Below the pieces are notes generated by a model. That model was not told the origin of the DNA. It saw nothing but the letters and a program-made list of their open reading frames with translations, and ran no database searches. Shown one piece after another: positions 51,318 to 60,917 of a stretch of DNA of 64,000 bases. The DNA lies in assembly GCA_001767455.1 (NCBI GenBank), contig MELC01000024.1, positions 1-64,000 of the forward strand. Direction: 5' to 3'. Made by a program: the position numbers and the translations under genes. The DNA comes from Acidobacteria bacterium RIFCSPLOWO2_12_FULL_66_21 (GTDB taxonomy: Bacteria; Acidobacteriota; Vicinamibacteria; Vicinamibacterales; 2-12-FULL-66-21). Numbering within the stretch: position 1 is the first letter of the stretch; each line of letters begins with the position of its first letter.

Positions 51318-51769
51318 CACGCTGGAAGAAGTACTCGTTCTCCGCCCTCGCCATGACGGTCTCGCTGAGCGGCGGCGCGTACGGATGGATGAAATACCTG
51401 CTGACCACCGACGACCCCTTCGCCGTCGTCAATCATCCGCTCCAGCCGCTCATGCTGCACCTGCACGTCGCCTCGGCACCTGCCTTTCTCGTCCTGTTCG
51501 GCATTCTGCTGGACTCGCACGTCGCGGAGCGCATCGGCCGGGACCTTCCGAACCGCGGCTCCGGCCTGCTCTCATTCGGAACGATCCTGGTTATGAGCGT
51601 TTCCGGCTACGCACTGCAAATCGTCACCGGCGATCGGGCACGGTAGGTCTGGGTGGCGGCGCACCTCGGCAGCGGGCTGCTCTTCGCCGTCGCGTACTCA
51701 GTGCATCTATTCGTCAGCGTGTGGATGTGGCTGACGTCGCCGCCGCCGCAGCGCACGTCAATCACATGA
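51314..51769 (+). pseudogene. Small membrane b-type cytochrome interrupted by in-frame TAG
   Basis: From GTG 51314 the frame gives 110 residues with two or three membrane helices and histidines H51 and H69, then TAG at 51644-51646. The same frame then continues without another stop for 40 codons (W-V-A-A-H117-L-G-S-G-L-L-F-A-V-A-Y-S-V-H131) to TGA 51767-51769, which overlaps the ApbE start as ATGA. The continuation is clearly the missing last helix: H51/H69 and H117/H131 look like two heme b ligand pairs of a DUF4405-like cytochrome. Without readthrough the product loses two predicted ligands. Nonsense mutation, sequencing error, or suppression are all possible. Confidence 0.75.
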
Positions 51770-52794
51770 CCTGGGCGCTCGCCATTGCCCTTGTCCTCGT
51801 GCCGCTCGCGACCGGTGGGGCAGGGGGCAAATCCGCGCCCTTCTCGCGCGAAGCGTACGTGATGGGCACGCGCGTGACGTTGACGACGTGGGACAGCAGC
51901 CGCGTGCGCGGCCTCGCCCGGCTCGAGCAGTTGCTCCAGCCGATCGAAGCGACGGATCGGCAGTTGAGCACGTGGCGGTCCGACAGCGAAGTCAGCCGGT
52001 TGAACGCGGCGGGCGCTCCGTTTCGTCTGTCGCCGTCGCTCTGCGCGCTGTTGACCGGGCTGGAGCGATGGACGACCGCTTCCGACAGCGCGTTCGATCC
52101 CGCGATCGGTGCGTTGAGTCTGGCCTGGGGGATTCACACGGGCGGACGCCTGCCGTCAGCCTCCGTCGTTGCCGCCGCGCAGCAGGCGTCCGGGTGGCAG
52201 CGGCTCGGATTCGACGCGGCCAGGTGCACGATCGCGAAATCCGCGGACGTCGCACTCGACGTCGGCGGGTTCGGGAAAGGAGAGGCGCTCGATCGGGCAC
52301 GCGCCGCAGTGTCCCCCGCCGAGGCATGGCTCATCGACCTTGGCGGCCAGGTGGCGGTCAACCTCGCGCCGCCGGGGCGCGTGGGATGGCCTGTGGGCAT
52401 CGCGCATCCACAGCGGCGTCAGAAGGCTGCGCTCATCCTCGAGATGTCCTCCGGTTCGATCGCCACGAGCGCCGGATCCGAACGCGATCTGTACGCAGAC
52501 GGCAGGCGCATCAGCCACATCCTCGATCCCCGCACCGGCCGGCCCGCGACGTTTACGGGGTCCGTGACCGTCTGGCACGACGACGCCCTTGCCGCCGACG
52601 CCCTGTCCACCGCGCTGTTCGTGATGGGACCCGAGCGTGGCTTGCGCTGGGCCGAGGCGCACGCGGTGGCCGCCTGCTACCTGATTCCCACCGCAGATAG
52701 TCCGCCCGAGGTTCGCTCTTCGTCCGCCTTCACGACGAAATTTCCCCGCCTCCGCAAGCTCGCCGGCCGCCGGGGCACGGCCGGAAACCCGTAA
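51766..52794 (+). CDS. apbE: FAD:protein FMN transferase ApbE
   Basis: A 342-residue exported enzyme that transfers FMN from FAD to a Thr of FMN-binding domains, here almost certainly T160 of the neighbour. Motifs: Y-V-M-G-T-R-V-T near the N terminus, D-V-G-G-F-G-K-G, L-I-D-L-G-G-Q, I-A-T-S-A-G-S-E-R, H-I-L-D-P-R-T-G-R-P and D-A-L-S-T-A-L-F-V-M-G. ATG 51766 overlaps the readthrough stop of the cytochrome gene, which supports the full-length reading of that gene. Signal peptide T-W-A-L-A-I-A-L-V-L. Confidence 0.93.
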   Translation: MTWALAIALVLVPLATGGAGGKSAPFSREAYVMGTRVTLTTWDSSRVRGLARLEQLLQPIEATDRQLSTWRSDSEVSRLNAAGAPFRLSPSLCALLTGLERWTTASDSAFDPAIGALSLAWGIHTGGRLPSASVVAAAQQASGWQRLGFDAARCTIAKSADVALDVGGFGKGEALDRARAAVSPAEAWLIDLGGQVAVNLAPPGRVGWPVGIAHPQRRQKAALILEMSSGSIATSAGSERDLYADGRRISHILDPRTGRPATFTGSVTVWHDDALAADALSTALFVMGPERGLRWAEAHAVAACYLIPTADSPPEVRSSSAFTTKFPRLRKLAGRRGTAGNP

Positions 52795-52892
52795 GCGGGG
52801 CACCGCGGACGCTCCATTTGGCTGCGTTTATTGGGGAATTGCCGAGGTGCGGCGTTTGCATTTCGGGGAGGCCCGGTCAGGGAGGAGGTCGC

Positions 52893-53342
52893 ATGACATT
52901 GCGCGCCGACGTTGAAGCGTTCCTGTCAGAGCCGGTCCTCGCGGTGGTGGGCGCGTCGCGAACGGGAAAGAAATTCGGCAACATCGCCTGTCGGGAGCTG
53001 CGCGCCAAGGGATTCCGCGTCTATCCGGTGCACCCCACCGCGGATCGCATTGACGGGGTCCAGTGCTACCCTCGACTCGCGGATCTGCCGGAGCGCGTCA
53101 AATCGCTGCTCGTGGTCGTGCCGCCCGCGCAGGCCGAGATCGTCGTGCGGGAAGCGGCGGCGGCGGGCGTCGATCGCGTGTGGCTCCAGCAGGGGGCCGC
53201 GTCCGCCTCGGTCCTGTCCACCTGCCGGGAGCTGGGGCTGCGCACCGTCGCCGGCGAATGCATCCTGATGTTCGCGGAGCCCGCCGGCTTCCATCGCGCG
53301 CACCGCTGGGTCTGGAAGGTGCTGCGAAAACTCCCCGCATAG
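52893..53342 (+). CDS. CoA-binding domain protein (YccU type)
   Basis: A 149-residue Rossmann-fold protein: A-V-V-G-A-S-R-T-G-K-K-F-G-N, Y-P-V-H-P, L-L-V-V-V-P-P and W-L-Q-Q-G-A match the single-domain CoA-binding family (YccU-like). Function unknown; possibly CoA-dependent regulation. ggaggagg is 4-5 nt before ATG 52893. Confidence 0.88.
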   Translation: MTLRADVEAFLSEPVLAVVGASRTGKKFGNIACRELRAKGFRVYPVHPTADRIDGVQCYPRLADLPERVKSLLVVVPPAQAEIVVREAAAAGVDRVWLQQGAASASVLSTCRELGLRTVAGECILMFAEPAGFHRAHRWVWKVLRKLPA

Positions 53343-53401
53343 ATCGCTGCCCGCGGCGTGCGATACTCGGTCTCGAGGCCTTGCCCCATGGAGGAGGAAC
53401 C

Positions 53402-54313
53402 ATGTGCGTGCCCGCCCGTACGATTCTGTGTGCCGCCCTGGCCGTGATCGCGTGCGCCGGGCCGGCCGTCGCGCAGAGGCTGCCCGCCGATTACCAGGAC
53501 GCGCTCGCGTACCTCGGCAGGCAGGGAGACTACAAGGCAGACGTCTTCAAGGTGAACATTCCCCGCGGCGATCTCGCGGTGACGGTCGCCGGCGTGAACA
53601 CGCCAACGCCCTTCGGGTTCGGCGGATGGGTGGCGATGACCAAGGGAGACGGCGGGATGGACGTGATGATGGGGGATCTCGTCCTGACGCAGGATGAGGT
53701 CAACCCGGTCATGTCCGCCCTGCTCGAGCGCGGGCTCGACGTGACGGCGCTCCACAATCACTTCTTCTGGGACGAGCCCCGCATCTTCTACATGCACGTC
53801 CACGGCCGCGGCACGCCCTTCGATCTGGCGCATCGGCTCAAGCCGGCGCTCGATCTGATCGGGCGCGGATCGGCACGTCCCGCGCCGGCGGCCGCGTCAC
53901 GGCCGGCAAGTCCGCCGCTCGACGCCGATGCGCTCGCAAAGACCGTCGGCCACGAGGGGGAGCGGTCGGGCGATGTCTACAAGATCACCATCGGGCGGCC
54001 GGACATCGCGCTCGTCGAGCATGGCGCGCCAATCACGGCGCGCATGGGATTGAATACCTGGGCGGCGTTCTATGGATCCGCCGCGAACGCCGTGATTGCG
54101 GGGGATATCGCGATGCTCTCGGGTGAAGTGACGCCGGTCCTCAAAGCGCTGCGCGCGCACGGGCTCGACGTCGTCGCTATCCACCACCACATGACCGGGA
54201 CCGATCCCGTCGTCATCTTCCTTCACTACTGGGGGAAGGGACGCGCGGAGGATCTCGCCGCCGGGTTCAAGGCGGCGCTCGACGAGACCGGGAAAGGCCC
54301 CCGCATGCACTGA
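53402..54313 (+). CDS. DUF1259 secreted protein (LppY/LpqO type)
   Basis: A 303-residue exported protein with a signal peptide (ending A-V-A-Q-R) and two tandem DUF1259 repeats: first with F-G-F-G-G-W-V-A-M, H-N-H-F-F-W-D-E-P-R-I-F-Y-M-H-V-H, second with A-I-H-H-H-M-T-G-T-D-P-V-V-I-F-L-H-Y-W-G. The histidine-rich segments suggest metal binding. Function unknown. ggaggagg upstream of ATG 53402. Confidence 0.85.
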   Translation: MCVPARTILCAALAVIACAGPAVAQRLPADYQDALAYLGRQGDYKADVFKVNIPRGDLAVTVAGVNTPTPFGFGGWVAMTKGDGGMDVMMGDLVLTQDEVNPVMSALLERGLDVTALHNHFFWDEPRIFYMHVHGRGTPFDLAHRLKPALDLIGRGSARPAPAAASRPASPPLDADALAKTVGHEGERSGDVYKITIGRPDIALVEHGAPITARMGLNTWAAFYGSAANAVIAGDIAMLSGEVTPVLKALRAHGLDVVAIHHHMTGTDPVVIFLHYWGKGRAEDLAAGFKAALDETGKGPRMH

Positions 54314-54362
54314 GGACGCGAGGTCAGGCCGTGCGCCTGACCCCGACAGATTCCAGACCGGT

Positions 54363-54974
54363 TCAGAACGTCGTCAGCGGCTGCGGCAGGCCGACTCCGA
54401 CGATAGTCCCTGACACGAAATTCACGAGGACCAGGACCACGATCACGATGATCGCGGACACGACCATGTACGGGACCACTTTCGCCTGCGGCGTCTTCAT
54501 GAGGACCGGCAGACCCAGGTAGAAGAGATAGATCGAGTAGAGTCCCCCGATAATCGCAATCGGCGCGAGGGCGGGGATGATGGTCACGACGCCGGCAATC
54601 CAGGATGCGGTGGAGGCGTACGCCACGAGCTTCAAAGCCTGGATGGTGCTCGGCTTCGACTCGAAGGTGGGCGCGAGCTTGTCGATCACGAGCGCGCAGA
54701 TGTATACGCCGACAAGCGTCAGCACGTAGTTGACGATCGCGTGGCTGAGGCCGCGCATGAAGCCAAGGCGGTACCCGAACACTCCGAAGACCGTCAACCC
54801 GATGAAGCCCGCGATCGCCGGAATCGCGGCGAGCGGGACGATGTACCCGCCATACAGCTTCGCGGTGTCCGTCGCTTCAGCGTCGATGACGTTCCACTCG
54901 CTCTTCGGGTCTTTGAGGATCCTGGTCACGCGGTCCTGGATCGCTGTGACGTTCATCTCGCCGGTGGCTACCAT
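54363..54974 (-). CDS. Yip1-family membrane protein
   Basis: A 203-residue polytopic protein with five helices and the Yip1 domain order (I-L-K-D-P-K-S-E-W at the N terminus, then G-Y-I-V-P-L-A-A-I-P and L-P-V-L-M-K-T-P near the end). Function in bacteria unknown. aaagga is 6 nt before the ATG at 54974. Convergent with the DUF1259 gene. Confidence 0.85.
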   Translation of the reverse strand: MVATGEMNVTAIQDRVTRILKDPKSEWNVIDAEATDTAKLYGGYIVPLAAIPAIAGFIGLTVFGVFGYRLGFMRGLSHAIVNYVLTLVGVYICALVIDKLAPTFESKPSTIQALKLVAYASTASWIAGVVTIIPALAPIAIIGGLYSIYLFYLGLPVLMKTPQAKVVPYMVVSAIIVIVVLVLVNFVSGTIVGVGLPQPLTTF

Positions 54975-55140
54975 GGGCGCTCCTTTCTGACAAGTGACTC
55001 TGGCGGCGCCAGTCTACATGCATGTGGCGGTGGATGCCATCATCGAGCGGCACCCGACATGCTTCCACAGGCCATTGCGGGCATTTTCCCGTGAAACGAC
55101 CAACAACTTTGTAATCCGCTGACGGTTCCGGTGTGCTGCC

Positions 55141-55689
55141 ATGGCTGACGAGCGAACGACCGACTACTACGAGGTCCTGCAGGTGTCCGCGACGGCGGAC
55201 CCCGAGACGATCCACCGGATCTACCGGCTGCTCGCCCAGCGCTTTCATCCCGACAACCTCGAGACCGGCAGCGACAGCCGGTTCCGGATGATCAGCGAGG
55301 CGTATACCGTCCTCAGCAATCCGCAGGAGCGCGCCCGCTACGACGTCGCGTACCAGCGGCAGAAACAGGACCGTTGGCGGCTGGTGGCGGCGGGAGCCGA
55401 GGCGGACAACGACTTCGAGTCGGAGCAGACCGCGCGCATGACGGTGCTCGAAGTGCTCTACACGAAGCGCCGCACCGAGCCGAGGGAGCCGGCCATCTTC
55501 ACACTCGACCTGGAGGAGATGACCGGCCGCCCGCGCGAGCACCTGGAGTTCACGATCTGGTATCTGATCCAGAAGAAGCTCGTGCAGCGCGACGACAACT
55601 CCCGCCTGGTGATCACGGCGGAAGGGGTCGAGTTCCTGGAAGCGAACTACCGGACGAACACCCGCCGCCGGCTGCACGCCGCGAGCTGA
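55141..55689 (+). CDS. J-domain protein with C-terminal winged helix
   Basis: A 182-residue protein. Residues 8-68 form a J-domain (D-Y-Y-E-V-L-Q-V, R-F-H-P-D-N with the H-P-D motif, A-Y-T-V-L-S-N-P-Q-E-R-A-R-Y-D) able to stimulate DnaK. Instead of zinc-finger and substrate domains the rest is a helical linker and a small winged-helix-like domain (E-E-M-T-G-R-P-R-E-H-L-E-F-T-I-W-Y-L, R-L-V-I-T-A-E-G-V-E-F-L-E). It may bring DnaK to a DNA or protein target. Confidence 0.82.
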   Translation: MADERTTDYYEVLQVSATADPETIHRIYRLLAQRFHPDNLETGSDSRFRMISEAYTVLSNPQERARYDVAYQRQKQDRWRLVAAGAEADNDFESEQTARMTVLEVLYTKRRTEPREPAIFTLDLEEMTGRPREHLEFTIWYLIQKKLVQRDDNSRLVITAEGVEFLEANYRTNTRRRLHAAS

Positions 55690-55700
55690 TCCCCCCTTCC

Positions 55701-55746
55701 GGGGTCTGACCCCGGTCTGACCCCGGTGCGGCCCCGGTCTGACCCC
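55701..55746. repeat. Tandem 'ggtctgacccc' words
   Basis: Three copies of ggtctgacccc, itself an almost perfect palindrome (ggggtc-tgacccc), lie just after the J-domain gene. They may form alternative hairpins and stop transcription before the padR promoter. Confidence 0.65.
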
Positions 55747-55844
55747 GCTGCGGCACCGCGAAGGACATCTGCCTGAAGAAAGAGTAGCAGGGCGGTGGCG
55801 TTTTCTGATGGACGTGGCCTCTTAGGTAGATTATCTTCTTGAGC

Positions 55845-56195
55845 ATGCCGAAACGGGGCGCGCCGCCCATGCAGGGGGACATGCTGCAGGGCACGCTCGA
55901 CCTGCTCATTCTCAAGACGATCGCGATCGGCCCGGCGCACGGCCACACCATCGCGCACGCGATCGAGCGGCGGTCTGACGACGTTCTGCAGGTCGAGCAC
56001 GGGTCGCTCTATCCCGCCCTGCATCGCCTCGAGAACCGCGGCTGGATCTCCTCCTTCTGGGGCACCTCCGAAAACAACCGCCGCGCGCGCTACTACCGCC
56101 TCACGCCGAAGGGCCGCGCGCAGCTCGCCGAACAAACGTCGCGGTGGGACCAAATCGTTCGCGCCGTCAACGCCATCCTCCGGCCGGCCGACTGA
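55845..56195 (+). CDS. PadR-family repressor
   Basis: A 116-residue winged-helix repressor: [41 protein letters not shown]. Short PadR proteins of this type pair with acidobacterial orphan permeases, as here. TAGATT at 55827-55832 is a likely -10; the TTG at 55839 lies 6 nt after it and would give a leaderless start two codons longer. Confidence 0.9.
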   Translation: MPKRGAPPMQGDMLQGTLDLLILKTIAIGPAHGHTIAHAIERRSDDVLQVEHGSLYPALHRLENRGWISSFWGTSENNRRARYYRLTPKGRAQLAEQTSRWDQIVRAVNAILRPAD

Positions 56196-56202
56196 GAACG
56201 CC

Positions 56203-57814
56203 ATGGGCTGGTCTCGCTTCTTCCGCCGGAGCCGCTGGGACGCCGAGCGTGCGACAGAGCTCCAGGACTACCTCGCGCGCGAGATTGACGACAACCTCGC
56301 GCGAGGCCGCAGCCGCGACGACGCCGTTCGCGCGGCGCGCCGCAAGCTCGGCAACGTCACACGGATCCGCGAGGACATCTACGAGATGAACACCCTCGGC
56401 CTGATCGAAACCATCTGGCAGGACCTCCGTTTCGGCGTGCGGCTGCTGCGGAAGAACCCCACGTTCTCCATCGTCGCCATTCTCACCCTGGCGCTCGGAA
56501 CCGGAGCCAACGCGGCGATTTTTCAGCTCGTGAACGCCGCGCGCCTTCGGACGCTGCCGGTCGAGAAGCCGCGGGAACTTGCGTCGATCGGGATCGACAT
56601 GCACGGCGGCAAACGTGTCGGCCAGGGTTATCGCGGCCGTTCGGTTCATACCGAGCCGCTCTGGCAGGCGATTCGCGCGAACCAGCCGGCGTTCTCGTCG
56701 GTGTTCGCCTGGGGCAGCGACACCTGGGATCTCTCCGTGGAAGGGGAGTCGCACCCGGCGCAGGGCCTGTATGTCAGCGGCGGCTTCTTCGACGCGCTTG
56801 GCGTTCGCGCGCACGTCGGGCGCGTGTTCGCGGCGGCCGACGATCGGAAGGGATGCGGCTCTCCGGGCGCGGTGCTCTCGTACGGATTCTGGCAGGCGCG
56901 TTATGGCGGCAGTCCCGGCGTCATCGGCCGAAAGATCACGCTCGACGGCCAGCCCTTCGGGATCGCCGGCGTCGCGCCTCCGCAGTTCTTCGGTGTCGAG
57001 GTCGGCCGCAGCTTCGACGTGGCGATCCCGTTGTGCGCCGAGCCGATCATCCGCGGCGATCAGGCCGGCACCGGCCAGGCTCACGTGTGGTGGCTCGACA
57101 TCATGGGCGAGGCCGGCGATCCGGTACTCAGGCTGCGGCCTGCCCGTGGTGGCTTGCACCGTGAACCGCTGGCCGAGCGGCGAGGCGCCGGAGAAATACC
57201 GGCGGGCGAACGACGGCGATCTGCGTGAGGAGTACAAGCCGATCGCGTACCTCGCGCTGTCGCAGGAAGCGGATCTGGAGCCTTATGTGGATGTGATCGT
57301 ACGTTCGGACCTGCCGCTGGCGTCAGCGTCAGCCGGGCTCACACGAGGGATTCTCGGCGCGGCGCCCGGCGCCGCGGTCTCGTACCGGGCCATCAGCACC
57401 TACGTGAACGACTCGCTGGCCACCGATCGCCTGATGGCGTCTCTGTCGGGATGCTTTGGAGCCCTGGCTGTGCTCATCGCGACCCTCGGACTCTACGGCG
57501 TCGTCTCGTGCATGGTTGCGCGCAGGAAAGTCGAAATCGGCATTCGCATGGCCCTGGGCGCCGATGCGCGCCTGATCGTGCGGATGGTGCTCGTCGAGAC
57601 TGGCGTGCTCCTCGCCGGGGGACTGGCCATCGGCGTGCCGCTCGCCGTGGTGACCCTGCGCTGGGCGGCGAGCCTGCTCTACGGCGTTGGGCCGTGGGAC
57701 CCGCTATCGTTCGCGGCCGCCACAGGCGCCCTGGCGTTCGTGAGTCTCGTCGCCGCGTGGATTCCAGCCCGGCGCGCCTCACCGCTCGCGCCGACCATCG
57801 CGCTCAGCGAGTAG
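56203..57814 (+). pseudogene. ADOP-type MacB/FtsX permease, deleted and partly inverted
   Basis: The N terminus (residues 1-60, helical cap with R-E-D-I-Y-E-M-N; then helix one with N-P-T-F-S-I-V-A-I-L-T-L-A-L-G-T-G-A-N) and the first periplasmic domain are intact to W-W-L-D-I-M-G at about 57106. The C-terminal FtsX part is intact in another frame from G-D-L-R-E-E-Y-K-P-I-A-Y-L (57215) to 57814. Between them, 57107-57213 reads correctly only on the minus strand (F-A-R-R-Y-F-S-G-A-S-P-L-G-Q-R-F-T-V), a typical MacB periplasmic motif that belongs directly before G-D-L-R. So about 105 bp are inverted and about 300 codons of the normal 800-residue protein are missing. Not functional. Confidence 0.8.
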
Positions 57815-57841
57815 CTGGCCGGGATGTGACCCTGGCTGACG

Positions 57842-59059
57842 CTACGCGCGGGCCGGCTCCGGAACCCGCTCCAGTTCCTCCAGGCACCGCCAGATGGCGT
57901 CGCTCGCGCGGCTGATGTCGTTGTCCAGGCCCACGGAAAAGCGCACCAGTCCGTCGGTCAATCCCATCGCGTGGCGCTCGGCGGCTGGTATCTCCGACGA
58001 TGTGCTGGAGCCGGGCGCGCTGAAGAGCGTCTTGAAATATCCGAGGCTGACGGCGAGATAGCCGACCTTCTCGTCCTGCATGCGCATCATGAGCCGCGAC
58101 GCCCGGTCGTGCGTGCCGACGTCCAGGGTCAGCATGCCGCCGTACCCGAATCCCGGATTCGCCAGGGACGCGATGAGCGTGTGCTGCGGGTGCGACGGCA
58201 GGCCCGGGTAGTGCACGGGGAGCCCGCGTGCCGTCAGGTCGCGCGCCAGCGTGAGCGCGTTGTCGCCATGCTTCCGGATGCGCAGGTGCAGGCTGTGCAG
58301 GTTCTTGAGGATGCTCGCGGCGCGCAGGCTGTCGAGCACCGGGCCAAGCAGCATGCTCGTGCCGGAGTTCGGGTCGTTGAGACGGTTGATGAAATCGGCG
58401 GAGGAGATGACGCAGCCGGCGACGCAGTCGCTCGTGCCGTTCACGAACTTCGTCAGGCTGTGCACGACGATATCGGCGCCCAGCCGGATCGGCGAGAGGA
58501 TCATCGGGCTGAACGTGTTGTCGACGACGAGCCTGGCGCCGTGCTCGTGCGCGATCCGCGCCACGGCGGGAATGTCGCAGACCTCGAGCAGCGGGTTGCT
58601 GATCGATTCGACGTAGACGACGCGGGTGCGCGAGGTCATCGCGCGGCGGACCGCTTCATGGCTGCGCGTGTCCACGAACCGCGTCGTGACGCCGAAGCGC
58701 GGCAGCAGGTTCTTGAAGAACGCGTACGTGCCGCCGTAGATCGTGCGGCCGGCGACGATCTCGTCGCCGGCCGAGCACAGCGCCAGGATCGTGCAGGTGA
58801 TCGCGCCCATGCCCGAGGCCATCACCTGGGCCGCCTCCGCGTCTTCCATGCGCGCGAGCGCGTCGGCGAGGAACTTGTCGGTGGGGTTCCAGTGACGCGA
58901 GTACAGGAAGCACCCCGCGATGTCGTGCTCGAAGGCTTCCTCCATCCGCTGCGGGTTGAGGAAGGTGTAGGTCGTCGAATCGGTGATCGACGGGTTGACG
59001 TCGCCGAACTCACCGAACACCAGGAAATCCTGCACGCGGGCGGCGGGATCGAACGGCAT
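57842..59059 (-). CDS. PLP-dependent Cys/Met metabolism enzyme (methionine gamma-lyase-like)
   Basis: A 405-residue PLP enzyme. Y-S-R-H-W-N-P-T near the N terminus, S-G-M-G-A-I, G-R-T-I-Y-G-G-T-Y-A-F-F, D-N-T-F-S-P and the Schiff-base lysine in S-L-T-K-F-V-N-G-T-S-D. The Y-S-R-H-W-N-P-T form and the acidic N-terminal extension separate it from the MetB-type gene at 13750; gamma-lyase or O-acylhomoserine sulfhydrylase are possible activities. ggaga is 7-8 nt before ATG 59059. Confidence 0.85.
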   Translation of the reverse strand: MPFDPAARVQDFLVFGEFGDVNPSITDSTTYTFLNPQRMEEAFEHDIAGCFLYSRHWNPTDKFLADALARMEDAEAAQVMASGMGAITCTILALCSAGDEIVAGRTIYGGTYAFFKNLLPRFGVTTRFVDTRSHEAVRRAMTSRTRVVYVESISNPLLEVCDIPAVARIAHEHGARLVVDNTFSPMILSPIRLGADIVVHSLTKFVNGTSDCVAGCVISSADFINRLNDPNSGTSMLLGPVLDSLRAASILKNLHSLHLRIRKHGDNALTLARDLTARGLPVHYPGLPSHPQHTLIASLANPGFGYGGMLTLDVGTHDRASRLMMRMQDEKVGYLAVSLGYFKTLFSAPGSSTSSEIPAAERHAMGLTDGLVRFSVGLDNDISRASDAIWRCLEELERVPEPARA

Positions 59060-59096
59060 GGCAGCTCTCCGAGCGTCGGCGCTCAATTTTGAAGAC

Positions 59097-60917
59097 TCAC
59101 AAGCGGCAGATCAAAAGCTCTCTCTCGTAGACCATCTCCGGGGGCAGACGATCGTGCAGGTCGATGAACAGGCGCTCGTGGTCGAGGACTTCACGCTTCC
59201 ACGCCTCGCGATCGAAGGCCTGCAGCTCCTCGAACGTGGCGCGCGCAAACGGCAGCCCCGTCCAGTCGATGTCCTCGTAGCGGGGCATCCAGCCGATGGG
59301 TGTCTCCCGCGCGAGCGCCCGATCGCGGACGCGATCCACGATCCACGTCATGATCCGCATGTTCTCACGGTAGCCGGGCCACAGCAGCCCGCCGTTCGCG
59401 CCCCTGCGGAACCAGTTGACGTGGAAGATCTTCGGTGTCTCGCTGAGGCTTCGCTGCATCGTGATCCAGTGGCGGAAGTAGTCGCCCATGTGGTAGCCGC
59501 AGAAGGGCAGCATCGCCATCGGGTCGCGGCGCACTTTTCCCACCTCGCCGACCGCCGCGGCCGTCGTCTCCGATCCCATGGTGGCGCCGGCATAGACGCC
59601 CGCCGTCCAGTTGAACGCCTCGAACACCAGCGGCACCGTCGACGCGCGCCGGCCGCCGAAGATGAACGCGCTGATCGGCACGCCGTCGGGTGACTCCCAG
59701 TCGGCGTCGATGATCGGGCACTGCGCGGCGGGGGCGGTGAAGCGCGAATTCGGATGCGCCGCGGTCGTGCCGCTCGTCCTGGCAATCTCCGGCGTCCAGG
59801 GCCGTCCGCGCCAGTCGAGGCACTCGGACGGCGGCTCGTCGGTCATGCCTTCCCACCAGACGCCGCCGTCCGGCGTCAGGCCGACGTTGGTGAAGATCGT
59901 GTTTCTCGCGATGGTCGCCATCGCGTTGGGATTGGTCTTCGCCGACGTTCCGGGCGCGACGCCGAAGAATCCGGCTTCGGGATTGATGGCGCGCAGGCGG
60001 CCCGCAGGGTCCGGCTTGATCCACGCGAGGTCGTCGCCGACCGTGGACACCTTCCATTGCTTCAACCCGTCGGGCGGGATGAGCATCGCCAGATTGGTCT
60101 TGCCGCACGCGCTCGGGAACGCCGCGGCCACGTAGGTCTTCTCTCCGTGCGGATCCTCGAACCCGAGGATCAGCATGTGCTCGGCCATCCAGCCCTCGTC
60201 GCGGGCCATCGCCGACGCGATTCGCAGGCCGAAACATTTCTTTCCGAGCAGGGCGTTGCCGCCGTACCCCGAGCCGTACGACCAGATCTCGCGCGTCTCC
60301 GGAAAATGCACGATGTACTTCTCGTCGTTGCAGGGCCAGGGCACGTCGCGCTCGCCGGGCGACAGCGGCCTGCCGACGCTGTGCAGGCACGCGACGACAC
60401 GCTTGCCGCCGCGATCGATCTCGTGCAGCACCCGCGCCCCGGCTCGCGTCATGATCCGCATATTGACGACCACGTAGGGGGAGTCGGTGAGCTGGATGCC
60501 GATCTGCGACGTCGGCGATTCGACGGGTCCCATGCAGTAGGCCAGCACGTACATCGTGCGCCCCGCCATCGAGCCGGCGAACAGCTTTCGGAGCCGGGTG
60601 CGCATCTCGTACGGGTTGACCCAGTTGTTGGTCGGCCCGGCGGCATCCTTCGACAACGAGCAGATGAACGTGCGCTGCTCCACGCGCGCGACGTCGTTCG
60701 GATCCGATCGCGCGTAGAAGCATCCAGGCCACGCGGCCTCGTTGAGCCGCAGGAACGTGCCGCTCTCCACCATCTCGTCGCACAACTGCGCGTACTCCTC
60801 CTGCGAGCCGTCGACCCAGTGAATCGCGGCCGGCCGCGTCAGCTCGCGCATCTTGTCGACCCAGCGCAGGAGATGTTTGTTGGTGGCGAGCGGAATGGAA
60901 CAATCGCGTGCTCGCAT
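59097..60917 (-). CDS. pckG: Phosphoenolpyruvate carboxykinase (GTP)
   Basis: A 606-residue cytosolic enzyme converting oxaloacetate and GTP to PEP, CO2 and GDP. GTP-type motifs are present: [22 protein letters not shown], the P-loop [12 protein letters not shown] with the hyper-reactive Cys, and D-D-L-A-W-I-K. Full length. ATG 60917 has ggagg 7 nt upstream and is preferred to longer frames. Central to gluconeogenesis from amino acids degraded elsewhere in the window. Confidence 0.97.
   Translation of the reverse strand: MRARDCSIPLATNKHLLRWVDKMRELTRPAAIHWVDGSQEEYAQLCDEMVESGTFLRLNEAAWPGCFYARSDPNDVARVEQRTFICSLSKDAAGPTNNWVNPYEMRTRLRKLFAGSMAGRTMYVLAYCMGPVESPTSQIGIQLTDSPYVVVNMRIMTRAGARVLHEIDRGGKRVVACLHSVGRPLSPGERDVPWPCNDEKYIVHFPETREIWSYGSGYGGNALLGKKCFGLRIASAMARDEGWMAEHMLILGFEDPHGEKTYVAAAFPSACGKTNLAMLIPPDGLKQWKVSTVGDDLAWIKPDPAGRLRAINPEAGFFGVAPGTSAKTNPNAMATIARNTIFTNVGLTPDGGVWWEGMTDEPPSECLDWRGRPWTPEIARTSGTTAAHPNSRFTAPAAQCPIIDADWESPDGVPISAFIFGGRRASTVPLVFEAFNWTAGVYAGATMGSETTAAAVGEVGKVRRDPMAMLPFCGYHMGDYFRHWITMQRSLSETPKIFHVNWFRRGANGGLLWPGYRENMRIMTWIVDRVRDRALARETPIGWMPRYEDIDWTGLPFARATFEELQAFDREAWKREVLDHERLFIDLHDRLPPEMVYERELLICRL

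Noticed and set aside
51644-51646. Pyrrolysine at the in-frame TAG
   Set aside because: No methyltransferase context and no Pyl genes in the window; a nonsense mutation or base error is simpler.
56167-57237. Minus-strand gene opposite the ADOP permease
   Set aside because: Only its first 40 codons look protein-like, and these are the inverted permease segment; the rest is antisense to clear plus-strand coding.
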